The notes: a model not told the origin generated them from the sequence alone. A stretch of DNA of 64,000 nucleotides from Ligustrum vulgare (GCA_963555705.1 OY743170.1:11447096-11511095); one strand, 5' to 3'. Counted from the stretch's first letter, positions 47,901-59,952 are shown. Numbers and translations are program-made.

Positions 47901-50822
47901 AACGACCAAAGCCATTTTCCCAAGAGTGCCAAGTTCTTCAAATGTAGGTTGCCTATCCCCAGCCCACCACACCGTTTCGATTTCGTGACAATGTCCCATT
48001 TAACCAAATGATTACTATGATTCTCACCTTTTCCTTCCCCAAAAAAGTCTCTCATCATCTTCTCAATCAACTTGACCACTTTCATTGGCATTTTGAAAAT
48101 TGACATGAAGTATGTAGGAATACTCCCCAAGATTGCTTCCAAAAGCACAAGTCTCCATCCTCTTGATAAGCAAACTTTATGCCAACCTTCTAATCTTCTA
48201 GCTATTCTTTCAACAACTAGCTTCCAAAAAGAAAGCATGCTTGGATTTCCTCCCAAAGGTAATCCAAGATAGCTTAGTGGACAAGCACCCTTAACACAGC
48301 CCAATCTATTAGTAATGTTATCAATCCTTTCCTCCTTTAGGTTAATGCCCACCACAATGCTCTTTGTCATGTTCAGTTTTAGTCCTGCTGTTTTTGAAAA
48401 GATGTCTAAAATTTCCATTCGATTACCAATGCTTTCATCTTTATTTTCCACGGAAAAAGTGCTATAGTCTGCAAATTGAAGATGTGAAACCCTCACTTTA
48501 TTGCTACCTACCTTAAAACCTTCAATTAACTCAATTTCACACGCCTTATTGACCAATCTATTTAATATGTCCCCCACTAAAATGAATAAGAAAGGTGACA
48601 GTGGATCACCTTGCCTCAATCCTCTCGATGGACCAAATTTACCTCTCGGTTTTCCATTGATCATTACAGAAAAGTTAGCCGATGATAAACATCCCCATAT
48701 CCATTTTCTCCTTTTTTTCTCCAAACCCTTTTTTTCTAACAAAAAATCAAGAAATTCCAGCTTACGTGATCATAAACCTTTTCAAAATCTATCTTAAACA
48801 CCACACCTTCTTTCTTTTTTATTCTATATTCCTCTACAGTTTCATTTGCAATCAAGACCAAGTCCAAAATTTGTCTTCCCTTTACAAAGGCACATTGAGC
48901 CCTATCAATTGTATCATTCAAAACTTCTCGTAGTCTCATGGCAAGGACCTTGGCCACAATTTTGTACGGGGAGGAGACCAGACTGATTGGGAGAAAATCT
49001 TTTATAGAAACTGAACTTAACTTTTAGGAATGAAGCAAATCAAAGTTTCATTTACCCTTGCATTCACAATGCCATTCTCCTGGATTTCCGTAAACACCTT
49101 CATCAAGTCCTCTCTAATAACTTTCCAACCTTCTTTCAAAGCCTCCATAGAGAAACCATCTGGTCTCGGTGCCTTATCTCCTTCACACCCAAAAAGTGCA
49201 TTTTTTACCTCTTCTTCTTGAAAAGGTTTCTCCAATTTCAACTTACAATCTACATCAATACTTGCCCATTCTAAGCCTTCAATGCCATAGTCGGCCCCCT
49301 CCTTTTTGAAAAGATTCTCAAAAAAATCGATGATTTCCTTCTCAATTTCCTCCTAGGTATGCAAAATTACCCCGTCTCTACTCTCAAGTTTATTGATCAA
49401 ATTGTTTGTCTTTATACCACTTGCGATTCTATGAAACATCTTAGTATTGCAATCCCATTCCTTGACCCCTTTGACTTTTGCCTTTCGATTCCAAGAAGTT
49501 TCTTCTCTAATGATTAACTCCTCCAATTGACGTCTTAACTTTCTTCTTTCTATTCTTTCCTCTTCCCCTATGTTCTGCCTCATATCCTTCTTGTCAATTA
49601 CCTCAATTCTATTCTTGATTGCTTTTTTCTCCATTGTCACATCTCCAAATACTTCTTTATTCCACTTCTTCAGTTCTTCTTTCATCATTCTCAATTTTCC
49701 CATGAATTGAAATCCTGCCCAACCCTCAATATCACACTTCTCCCACCATTGCTTCCAATTACTTTCAAAATCCTTGTGTCTAAACCACATATTCTCAAAC
49801 CGAAACGGAGTTGGTCCCCATTTAAATCTGTTTGTATTGAGTGCAATGGGACAGTGGTCTGATGTCACCCTAACAAGGGGCTTCTTGTCTAACAAATTCC
49901 TCCAACAAATGAACTTGAGTTATGGTCCAAATTATGATACATCTACTGGGACTAATGGGATTTGGATTTCGATGATGATGTACCACAGAGACAAAAACCT
50001 CGGCAAAAAATGCAAAAGGAACTACCAAAAAGTTTTTTGTGCATATGAAGTGTCAACATCATATAAAAAAGATGAGGGAAAATAAGACATAATTTGTTTA
50101 TAGAAATACCAGAAAAAAGATAGAACATTACGAATTTGCAAAGTTCACTGTCTGGTCACTGACGACTTGAAACTGAACTGCTTGATTGTTGAGACAGTGG
50201 CGTCGAAGGATTTCGATGGCTTTCACTAAAGTTGACCTTGATGGCTTATTCTCATGGAAAAGATCGCCGCCAAGAAGTAAGAAATCCACCTAACATCAGT
50301 TAAATTAAAAATTATGCTGCTAAATGTTCAACAATTATTTAATTACAAGCACAGCAAAGTTAAAATTGATAAAGTAACAAACACATTGCACATATTTAAC
50401 TATGAGAATTCATATTAGTTCATTTCACCTATTTTTCCAAAACTCAACTTCATTTGAGACTTTTATTGAGTTCGAATACTATATATGGTTATGAGAACAA
50501 AGGCAACATATCAAGCAGAATGAAAAAATGTATTATCGAAGTGTATGTACCTGTTTTTGCTCCGCAATTGAACAAATCTCTTCAAATGCCTGAAATGAAT
50601 CGTGTCTGCGAATTTCATCCTTCTCCATATACCCAAGGTGACAATCAGTAGCCACTAATATTCGCAGCACATCGCTACTATCTTCCCTGAAAATTCAAAA
50701 ATAAACTAATATATTCAGATTATTTAATTTGCAGCTTATTATGAAAATATTAATTTCAATTGCATTATTATGACGAATCCTTAGCCTTTTTCCCTTTTAC
50801 ATTACCTTGTCGAATCGGTCAT
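37018..50822 (-). CDS. MRE11: MRE11 double-strand-break repair nuclease
   Basis: Coding exons in mRNA order: 50806-50822, 50551-50686, 50132-50289, 43036-43126, 42523-42642, 42372-42440, 42192-42283, 41975-42077, 41761-41868, 41584-41646, 41445-41516, 41219-41296, 41046-41108, 40866-40926, 40237-40322, 39985-40098, 39721-39798, 38852-38923, 38488-38744, 38260-38368, 37590-37787, 37018-37050. They sum to 2178 nt, 725 aa, with every phase consistent; plant MRE11 is of similar length. Phosphoesterase motifs are intact: D20/H22 (TDCHLG), D60 (GGDLFH), N127-H128-D129, H225 (LHQNR) and H253/H255 (WGHEHE). The C-terminal third is acidic with Arg-Gly runs, a DNA-binding or methylation type region, and ends [10 protein letters not shown] on an 11-codon last exon, as in other plant MRE11 proteins. 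MRE11 with RAD50 and NBS1 resects and signals DNA breaks in the nucleus and acts in meiosis. All introns are GT-AG except the GC donor after exon 17. Confidence 0.97.
39629..39720 (-). other. GC 5' splice site with a nearby G16 run (MRE11 intron 17)
   Basis: Exon 17 ends TTAGAG and is followed by GCAAGAAT (donor GC at plus 39719-39720). The next exon starts after ATACAG at 38923/38924 and the frame (GECLE, then ARVKERG) only works with this donor. 76 nt into the intron the transcript has 16 G in a row (C run at plus 39629-39644). Confidence 0.85.
41901..41963. repeat. (GA)n microsatellite in MRE11 intron 8
   Basis: 63 bp of GA with two AAA interruptions. Confidence 0.95.
43457..44020. repeat. 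Second GCCTCAAGGC-type foldback copy (MRE11 intron 3)
   Basis: CAATGTTCAAAAAGCCTCAAGGC at the left and GAGGTGTAAGC / GAGGCATTCG words at about 43885-43915, with CACCTTTAAATAAAAG near 44010, mirror the element in the BUD31 leader intron. It is more decayed and the borders are approximate. Confidence 0.35.
44506..45629. mobile_element. PIF/Harbinger-like MITE, 1124 bp
   Basis: The ends are inverted: GGGGGGTTTATTCAATGTG on the left and CATTAAATAAACCCCTC on the right, with AAAGACTTTT-type text continuing inward on both arms. The flanks are TAA on both sides (44503-44505 and 45630-45632), the 3-bp TWA duplication of this superfamily. There is no transposase frame. The superfamily call rests on the duplication and GGGG ends. 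Confidence 0.7.
45679..46175. mobile_element. hAT-type MITE, 497 bp, perfect 8-bp duplication
   Basis: Terminal inverted repeats TAGGGGTGGGC / GCCCACCCCTA are flanked by TGAAGAAT on both sides (45671-45678 and 46176-46183). The arms inside are extended runs of AACCCGACC / GGTCGGGTT text. An 8-bp duplication with these ends is standard for hAT elements. Non-coding. The intact duplication suggests moderate age. Confidence 0.92.
46736..49912 (-). mobile_element. LINE (non-LTR retrotransposon), 5'-truncated and dead
   Basis: On the minus strand the order is end of endonuclease, reverse transcriptase, zf-RVT, 3' UTR and a poly-A tail (T run at plus 46736-46748, preceded on the minus strand by AATATTAAAA-like text). 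The left part of the endonuclease is missing, as in typical 5' truncation. It is inserted in MRE11 intron 3 in the same orientation as the gene. I could not find a convincing target duplication. Confidence 0.85.
47345..49895 (-). pseudogene. LINE ORF2: endonuclease end, reverse transcriptase, zf-RVT
   Basis: Pieces in three main frames: 49895-49353 (SDHCPI endonuclease end and linker), 49241-49017 (APRPDGF, RT motif region), 48957-48736 ([13 protein letters not shown]) and 48742-47345 ([13 protein letters not shown], then FADY). Stops or shifts separate them. The catalytic FADD motif reads FADY because the second Asp codon is TAT (plus 48464-48466). With the frameshifts and the lost N-terminus the protein cannot be active. 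Confidence 0.88.
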
Positions 50823-51033
50823 TTGGAGAAAGTTTCGCTTAAACCTGCCAATAGAAAGCCACACTATGTTTGAAAATCCAACATAAATTATTTCAACAAT
50901 ATAGTATTAAAACCCTCGGAGAAACATTTACCAGAAATACGTCGTGCAAAGAATAAAAACTCTCACCAAACCAGATTCAGAAAGATCATGGACTCAGCGA
51001 TGAATAAAAGGGAAAAAAAGGAGTTTTAGTTAC

Positions 51034-51120
51034 CAGAGAACGGAATTGAAGGAGGTGAGGAGCTTCACCGGTGGAGCGAAGTATTGAGGAGTGGCGGGGA
51101 AATTTAAAATAACACCGAAA
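51034..51120 (-). promoter_or_regulatory. MRE11 first non-coding exon and promoter
   Basis: Minus-strand leader text ends CGTTCTCTG before a GTAACT donor (plus 51032-51033). It joins the exon 50806-50844, whose acceptor is TTGGCAG and which carries the ATG at 50820-50822. The transcription start is not fixed. DNA right of 51120 should hold the promoter; no clear TATA box was seen. Confidence 0.6.
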
Positions 51121-51249
51121 ATAATGGCCCTAGCATATGCGATAATGTGACGGTGTTACTGCACGCTCTCCATATGCTTGGGTTGAGCCGTGTTGAGGGG
51201 AGTCTAGTTCAGGTTCTATTTATTGGATAAAAAGAGGTAAATAAATTTA

Positions 51250-51520
51250 ATTAAGGGAAAATTACATGAAACCTACCTTTTAACTTTAGCCACTATTCGG
51301 CTGTTAGATAAATCAAGTTTTTTGGTTTATTTCGTGTATCTCGACGTAGATGTAAGATTAAAAATTGAAGAGAAAAAAATTTGTGATTAAAAAGTTGTAT
51401 TGAAAATTGAAGTTATCAGATTTGATCACCTGCCCTACAGGCAAGGTATCATAATGGTTGGAGTAATTATAAATGGTTTATAAACCATTTTACCGAACAG
51501 ACTTATTTCATTAATCCAAA
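51250..51520. repeat. MITE-like element (GATTAAAAAGT core)
   Basis: Contains GTGATTAAAAAGTTG and flanking GGTTTATAAACC text and ends near ACCGAACAGAC. Related cores occur at about 10930, 11110, 16015, 17450, 18900, 21270 and 24600 in this window. Confidence 0.45.
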
Positions 51521-51699
51521 CTTAAGTTTAATATTTCTGAAAAACAGAAAAACAGGTGCAAATACTTTTTTAAATATTTATAAATAATAATTAAATTAAT
51601 ATTAGTCAAAATTTATAAACAACCGACCCCAATTAAAATATCTCTCTAAACCAATCCATAAGCCCCAAGCCTTAAATTATTTCTTACAACCACATCTCT

Positions 51700-53346
51700 C
51701 TTCCAATTAATCTGACAAGCACCACCCACATAGGCAACGGATAGCACTGCTGCACCTCGTACTGGCGAGCTCACAACGTCGCTATGCTTGGCTGTTGTAG
51801 CGGTACTCGCCGCTGATTAGTGTCGATGCAATAGTAGTGAAGCGCCACAGCCAAAACTTTTGCAGCGAGTGATGGTATGTGAGCGGTGGTGGGTGTGTAC
51901 GTGGTGCGGTGCAGTGGTAACTGTGTGTGGTGGTGTGTGGTTTGTGCGCGGTGTGTACTTGGTGCGATGGGTAGTGAATGTGTAGTGATATGCGGTTTGT
52001 GCTCGATGGTGGTGTTTATGTGGTGTGGTGCGGTGGTGGCGACGATGGTGGTGAGTTGACTAGGGAGGCGGTTGAGGTGAGGTGGTGCAGTGGAATGGAG
52101 TGGTGCGTGTGCGTGCGAGCGTTGCGGCGATGATGACGGTGAGGTGCAGGAGGATGAGGTGGTGGTGGCTCAAGTATTGGTGTGGTTGTGTTGGTGGTGA
52201 TTGCGGTAGCAGCGACAGTAGAGGGTGGTGGCCGTAGAGCGGTCGGTGTGGTTGGGTATAGGGATTACAATAAATATGTGACCAATTTCAAAGAGTTCAT
52301 GCCCATCTATCTTACCTTGAAAGTATACATGTTCTTACAGTAATTCAACCTCAAAATTGTAGGATATTAATTTGATTGTTTGTGATCAATTATGGTGATT
52401 GTAATCAATTATGAATAATTGTTAGAGGTAGTAATTAAAATATTGACTAGTTGATTTTATGCAATTTGTGGTGAGTACGGAATGTGATTATTTGATTTAC
52501 GTAACCCTTCTGATTTGGAACGTAACCCGTTTGAATAATTTATACGTTAAAAGATTTTATTTGTCACAAATGTGATCAATTATATGGGCGATTGTGACTA
52601 ATTATTAGGTAATTATAGTCAAAATATTGTTTAATTGTGACTTATGATGAATACAAAATATGACCAATTTATTCGAATTGTGACTTTGGGGACTTGTGAT
52701 GATTATGGAATGTGATCAATTATTAGGTACGTATGACCAAAATATTGATTAATTGTAATTTTGTGTGACTTGTTATATGTGCGGGATATGACTAAGAAAA
52801 TGAGTAAGTTGTAACCAATAAATAAATAATATTTGACCAATTATAGATGATTGCGACTAATTATTAGGCAATTGTGATAAAAAAAATATTGATTAACCGT
52901 GTCAAAGAAACGAGTAAGTTGTAACCAATAAATAAATGATATTTGACCAATTGTATTAGAGATTGTGATCAACTATGACTTTGTGTGACCATTGGACAAG
53001 GACGTGATGTGACAGATAGTTGTGTCAAATATGACTGTGTGACCGAGTTGTGACTTTGTTTGTGCGAACTGTGACCTTAAGTGATCAAGCTATGACTTAT
53101 GTGACTAGATTGTAACCTCTTATCACCAAGTTGTGACCTTGTGTGATCGAACCGTGACTTTATGTGATTGAATTGCGATCTCATGTGATCGAACTGCAAC
53201 CTTATGTGACCAAACTATGATCTTGTGTGATCAACTTTGACTTTGAGAGTGAGGTGGGGTGGGGTGAAATTTTGCAACTAAATTTATAATTATGACCGAA
53301 CTGTAACTTTGTGTGACCATCTGTGACTTTGCTGGTAGGGTGGGTG
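51700..53346. repeat. GT-rich repeat arm
   Basis: 51760-52260 is a G- and T-rich run of GGTGGTG/GTGCGGT words. 52350-53330 is a degenerate minisatellite of TTGTGAC(C)..GTGTGATC words about 20-40 bp apart. There is no open frame. It appears as the opposite-strand counterpart of 54700-55337. Confidence 0.6.
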
Positions 53347-54660
53347 ATAAGTGTATTTTATACACTTATTTCTATCATAAAGATAAGATTTATTGTTATC
53401 ATTTTAGAATATTTGCTATTGATTTTGTTATTATTTGTTTATACTGTAGAAAATATCCCAAAGTCAAGAACATGAACCAATTGAAGCAAAAACAAGTCAA
53501 TTAGATGATAAAAAAGCTAAATTTTGCAACTAAAGAGTTGATGAAGTCAATCGAGGTGCAAAGTGGAGCTAAAATAGAAGAATGAAGAAGATCAAGGGCA
53601 TAATTGAACAAATCAAAAGAAGAAAGAAGTTAATTGGAAGAAATCAGAAATTCGAGGATCAAATTGCTCTAATCGGAAGATGGAGGACTGAAAGCAATAA
53701 TAAAAGAAGATGACCAACTTAAATGAAAAGGGAAGATGTAATTGCACTCCAGGCGGTGAACTACACGAGCTTCTACCGTGAGGTCGCACGACATCACTTG
53801 AAATGGACAGAATCGAAATTATTAAGCCGCGTGGCCGCATGTTATAAAGGTGTGCGGCCGCGTGCTTGTCCAAATGGGCCTCACATTTGGGCATGTACTC
53901 AATTTCAGCGATTTTTCACCCCTGTTCTCAGGTTGTGTATGCAAAGTTCTAAGAACGTAGATCTTATAGAATTTAATCGGGAAATTGAACAGACTCTTCA
54001 TCGCAATTTGAGGGAAGCTAAGAAAAAGCAACAAAAAAAATGGCAGCGAATGAATAGATAGCTCAGGTAGAGGATCAGGTTAATGAGGATGACATGCTTG
54101 TTGGTGAATTTATGACTCAGGTGGTTTAGAGTCAATTCAGTATCGTAATCCACCTGCAAGTATCACTACCTAAAATGACTTGATCCAGAAATTTGCACTA
54201 AATTTATGCCTCTAGCAATGGTTTCCAAGCTCAGACATGAAATTACAATGTTCCAACGACAGGATGCAGAATCTTTTGATGACGCGTGGAACAGGTTCAA
54301 GAGCATGCTAAGGAAGTGTCCAAATCATGGTATCAATAAGAGTGATCAAGTAAAATTCTTCTATGAAGGGCTACTTTCCCACTTCAAGAGCATGGTCGAC
54401 TCTTCATCAAATGGAGCTTTAACTACCAAAACCATTGGCCAAGCACTGGAGCTGTTTGAAATGATTGCAAATACAAATGCCATGTGGGGTTCTGAAAGAG
54501 TGGTCCAAAAGAAACCAGCAGAGGTATATGAAGTAGATGCCTACACTACAATATCAGTAAAAATTAACTCCATGGCTATAAAGGTAGAAGGCATAGCAAT
54601 AGTGAACCATTAAGCAAAAACCAAACATGAGCATAAGTTCAAACTCAAGAAAAATAGTTT
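53347..54660 (+). mobile_element. Ty3/gypsy fragment (LTR start plus gag)
   Basis: It starts TGATAAGTGTATTTTATACA, resembling the start of the solo LTR at 5847, runs through a GCGGCCGCGTG-rich patch, then enters gag. It is cut off after gag near 54660. It sits between the two repeat arms. Confidence 0.6.
53950..54613 (+). pseudogene. Gypsy Gag, broken
   Basis: The N-terminal part (EIEQTLHRNLREAKKKQQKK) stops at 54059. After a frame break, 54206-54613 encodes RLRHEITMF-like text: KLRHEITMFQRQDAESFDDA, then WNRFKSMLRKCPNHGI and FYEGLL...NGALTTKT. This is the Retrotrans_gag core of plant gypsy elements (W-RF...L..CP.HG). No protease or RT follows. Confidence 0.75.
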
Positions 54661-55337
54661 TAAACTTTAAAATCAGATCTTAATTAGATTTAATTAATTA
54701 AATTTAAGTAATAAAAATATTTTATTAATTAAATATATATTAAGGTCACAATATTATATAATTTAAGGTTACAATAATTTACAAATTATGGTCACAATCA
54801 CAAATCCAGTTTATATGTCATATTTTGTCAAATTAATTGGTTGCGAATTGTTTCTCTGTCACTTATTATAAAATTATTTGGTCACGACTTATTTTTCGAT
54901 CACAAATTATAAATTTATAGGTTACAACTTATTTTTCAGTCATAATACAAATTAATAGATCACAAATCACAAATGCTATAAGTCACAACTTATTTCTCGA
55001 TTACAAATTACAAATTTTATTGGTTACAAATCACAAATCTTGTATGTCATAACTTTCTTTGTTACAAATTATGAAAATAATCAATCAAGACTAATTTTTT
55101 AGGTAACGTATTATTTATTGATCATAATTAACGAATTTATGGGACACAACCAACATTAATCTCACCCACCCAACCCAACCTTGTACCACCGCAACCTTAA
55201 CCCCACCCCCTGGTCACCACCTACTCCACTCACCCCTAAACCCCACGCTGCCACCACAACCAAACACCGCCGCCAACCACCATCTCCACAAACACTTGCA
55301 CCACGACTTCACCAGCACCACATCACCAACACACAGT
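54661..55337. repeat. AC-rich repeat arm
   Basis: 54700-55140 is a degenerate series of GGTTACAA / TCACAAAT words, and 55155-55337 is a CCACC/CACCA-rich run. Both are strand-inverse in style to the left arm (51700-53346), in mirrored order. Confidence 0.6.
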
Positions 55338-57462
55338 GACGGATCCAGGAATCGAAATCAGTTAGGGCGGTCGAGTCAACAGTCAAATATTGGTCGTTGA
55401 CCAGTCAATGACCTCTACTTGTGAATAAAATTTGTTAAAATATTTTTAATAAGTACGCAACTTATCAAACAATACGAAAATCACAACATATTAATGATTT
55501 AATCATTTAACAATTAACAAAATCCCAACTCAAATTACTCAATCCCAAAATCCCAACTCCAAACTCCCAACTAAATCATTTAACATTTAACACAACATCT
55601 ATCAATTCTCAATAAGTCAACATTGCTAAATGCTAAGTAATAAATTAATTGTTCAGATTAAAAAAAGTAATAAATTAATTGTTCAAAAGCTGTTAAATTA
55701 AAATCACACACATTGGACAACAAGAGCCAACAACCAACAGGAAACAACAACTGAGGCAGCCAGGCTCAACAATCACCCAATCAATTCATCAACCAAAAAA
55801 TCACTCTCAGAATTTTCGCAAAATCACATTCACATATTCACTCATAACTCATTCACAATCACAGGCAAGCAAATAAATAAGCAAACTAACCTTCAAGCTT
55901 GGGCTGGGCACGGTTGGCTTGGCTCTGCGTTTGGCGTTTGCGATGGGCATGCGTTCAGCGGTTCAAGTGCAGTCGTGCAGCGCAACAGTAGCAGCAACCA
56001 ATCCAGCAGGTTGTGCGGGCGGTACAGTGGATGCCTGTGCAACAGGAAGTTCGAGCAATGGACTGGTGCAGCAGCAAGCTCCAATGGATTAGGATTTAGG
56101 GCGAGACTAGAATCAAAACTCAGAAGTCAGAACGCGACACAAGACTGGGTATGGTATGGGCTCTTCAAGTTTTCGTTGGGCTTTATTTGGGCCGGCAGGA
56201 GATGGAAATTGGTCTGAAAATTATACAAAAATTGGGCTTTTCGGGCCAGTTGCGGCCCAATTAAACTGATCCATAAATTTTCCTCGCGAATCCAACACGG
56301 ATGCTCGCGTCGGCTTGCCATGCTGCCCCTCCGTCACTCTGCACATCTTCCCATCCCACAGAATTGAATGAAGAAAATGCCGACTCACAAGCACCACCAA
56401 TCCACCATTACCATTGTACAACACAGTCAGCAAACAACAATAACCACGGCGATGCCGCTACAAATAGTGATACTTCGCGTGGATGGTACGCCACAGATTT
56501 GCAATTGCTGTAATCAGGACTCTAAGCGCAATTGCTACGTCGTAGATCTGCAGTCGCTGCAACTTTACGACAATGTGCGTAGAGGTTGCACCAACCGCGC
56601 TCCGTTGCATGCATCTATGGTGTCACTTCTCTAGTTCTACAGCTTCATCTTTTGCCTTTGCCCTCTCTTCCCCAATCTACTTTCCTTCGTAGATACATAC
56701 ATACATACACATACCTCAACTTTAAAATCTTAAACCTAGATGTGTTAACTTCATTTCACTTTATACGCGAAAATAAATCATTTTAATTATTAAGATTTTC
56801 ATTTTTTTTCCTATTATAAAATTCTACAAAAAATTCGACAAAGTCTTCTCTATAAGTTGGACTTAACTAATTTATAGAGGGACATCATAATCAACATAAT
56901 AATTTTAAAACATCGAACACAGCACATTCAACACACAACATTCTATCATAATTCAAAATCATTCCCAAACTGCTCAATATAAATAAATTTAAACCATGAG
57001 TACCATTTAACTAAATAGAGAATTAATAAACTACTTAAGAGATAATTAACTTATCAAAATTAAATCCAATAAACAATTTAAAAGAATGAACTAATAACTA
57101 AAATAACTAAAACATTCATGTAAATCCCAATTCAAACTTAATTTTAAAAAATGAGTAATCGTGGTACTGTGCGAGTTTGCCGCCAAATACTCTATACTCA
57201 GATCTTTAGCTTTCATCACCTGAAATGTTAGGAAGAGATTGGGGTGAGCTAAAGCTCAGTAAGTAAACTTTATGCACGTGATGCATGCTCATGACATGTA
57301 ATACTTTAAACACTTTAAAATATATATCCTCATTTACTTTAACCTTTCAAAACTTTTAAACTTTCATTTAAACATTTCAAGACTTTTACTTCATTTCCAT
57401 CGTGAGCTCACTTGATATATCTTCTAGTCAGTCAGTTAACAGTGGGCAATTCTTTTTGGAAC
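55338..57462. other. Mixed intergenic DNA, no supportable gene
   Basis: 55338 starts CAGTGACGGATCCAGGAA, a form common at the ends of plant hAT-like elements, but its partner end was not found. 55890-56340 and 56350-56640 are less AT-rich with short frames on both strands and no domain. 56690-56715 is a (CATA)n run. From 56760 the sequence is AT-rich. Confidence 0.4.
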
Positions 57463-58041
57463 TGTTGGGCAATTGCCTCAAATCACCAAAGTTGGAGGAC
57501 TTTAATTGTAATTGGAGAATAAATTTTGTAATTCAACTTGATTAGGATACGAATCCTAATTAAAAGTAAATTATGAAATTTGTTGCTATTGATTACGTGT
57601 CCTATGTGGATTAAATCTTGAGAAGAGCAATTGACCAAGGAAACTAATTTCACAGTCCATGTCAAAGTGAAATATAACCATGACGTGATTTGTCTATATA
57701 AATAAACGTATTATTATCTTTTGATGGGAGCACATTAACTAGAGAGTATTATGAGGAAAAATGTAGTCTAACATCTTGATTTTTCTTGGGTTCTTTATGG
57801 GTTGTACAAAGAAACAGAAATTGGTAGATGTGGAAAAACTTGTTTATTTTTCCTACAATACTTGAGGGTTTGATAAATGTAGATTCTATATAATTGAAAT
57901 AATTTATTATATAGTGAAAAGCTTTAGCGGTCCATAAATTTTGCGTTGTTGTTTTATTTTCTTGTTGGCTCAATTATTTATTGAACATCAAAAATTCTTG
58001 TGAGGTTAATTAGAGATGGAATTTGTGTGTAATTCCCAACA
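57463..58041. mobile_element. Copia-like solo LTR, 579 bp, perfect duplication
   Basis: It opens TGTTGGGCAATT and closes AATTCCCAACA, with GGAAC on both sides (57458-57462 and 58042-58046). Length and TGTTGGG/CCCAACA ends fit a copia LTR. A TATATAAATAAAC box lies near 57695. It is not the same family as the element at 1-4868. Confidence 0.85.
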
Positions 58042-58046
58042 GGAAC

Positions 58047-59885
58047 CAGATCACATTTATCGATAAAATTGCAGAGCGGTTAACATTTATTCCACCGCAA
58101 AGCGGCTCATTCACTTTATTCCACCGCAAAGGGGCTCATTACTTTTGGGTATGTCGATCCCCCGCGCCCCATTTCCCACTCTCATCTTTCCTGACATAAA
58201 AGTACACCCATTCTTTTTTAAAAACTTGATATACATAACTTTTGAACAAACTTGCACCAACACATTTCTTTCATTTAAAAACATTTGACTTCCCAATTTC
58301 GATGTCAATGCATGCTTGATGATACAATGATATGATAACATGCATGCTTGAACATTTCCTTAAATGCACTTACTTGCATATCGTAAACCAAAAGCATCAA
58401 AATTAGGTAATTAACATGAATGTCAAGTACATTAATTCCACATTAAACATTCAATTTTGATGAAAGTAGGGGAAGTTTACTTACTTGACGTCATTAATAT
58501 TTACCGTTATCTGAATTTGCATGTGAAAGAGTCTTGAATGCCCGTGATATCAATGTACCCAAATATCCTAATTATTCACATTCATCAATATATATATATA
58601 TATACATACTTTTATCTCGAAACACATTCATTATCCTTTTTGAACTAACAATACTCCTAACAAAAGTTAAAACTTTAATTTAACCCAACGTGACCTTACA
58701 TTAGGACTAAAGCACATAAAACTAGTTGAAAATCCTTTCATACTTCCGATTCTCAAAACATTACATTTTAAATCCCTAAATTACATAAGAATGTGAAATT
58801 ATAATTAAGGTCTCAATTTAAACTAAAATCAATCAAAGCAACCTACTTTAATAAATTCCAAAATCTGAAATTCCAACTTAAAGTTCCAAATAAACTCTTA
58901 AATCTGAAAATTACAAATTTCAATCCAAAAGTTAAAATTTAAACAATTAACTAATCTCATAAATTCAAAATCCTCAAATTTACCCAAAATAACAGAAACT
59001 CCATTAAACTAACTCAAATTAAAACAAAGTATTTTTCACAATTCTAAATCTGAAAAATTATCATTATAATTCAAACTTTAACCAAATAGTTAACTAAGCT
59101 ACAAAAATTATCATTATATATATATATAGACACACAAACACCCACATTGTCCGACATCTCAAATTAGCAACTTAAAATTTGAAATCTAAACAAACTCGTA
59201 ATCTAAAATTTCACATGTGCCACATACATAATAACATCTCATATCCATTTATGTGTTTGGGTGTGTGTGAATCAGTGTGTGTGTAAACCTGTGAGTGTGT
59301 GGGCAGTGACCGCGGGGCATGTGTGAGTTCGTCGTGGGAAAAAAGAAGAGAGGGGGCTTACACTGAGGGAAGGTGGTGGTGTCGCTGACTGTGATTCAAC
59401 GGCGGTGTGGTGGCCAAGAGAGGAGGAAGCTGGACGTTACAGAGAATAGAGGCGATAGAGTCTGAGGTGAGGATGAGGGAATGTCGAGATGAGGGAGTTA
59501 GGTTATGGTATTGATTTTGGTAATTTGCAAGTTTAGCCCCCAACTCTTACAATGCACATACAAGTAAGTCCCAAACTTCTATTTAATCTCCAATTACCAC
59601 TAAACTTCCCCCAATTTCAATTTAATACAATATAGGCACACGCAACTTAATTAAATAGAGATTGGTAAACTTAACAATTTAAACAAAATAAACAATTAGA
59701 CGTATAATTGCATGTAAGTAATTTATGAACTTTCTAGTTGGCATATTGGTCGAGACGGTGTTCAAATACTTCCAGTGTAAAATAAATCAAATTTTAAACA
59801 ATAATAATTGCATTTAAATTATTTATCATAACATTAACAAAATAATTACGTGAAAATCAAGAATACGCGTAAAACGAAAAAGTGG

Positions 59886-59952
<67 letters not shown>

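Noticed and set aside
51760..52260. Possible GC-rich gene or CpG island
   Set aside because: Strongly G/T-skewed GGTGGTG repetition without an open frame or domain; treated as a repeat arm.
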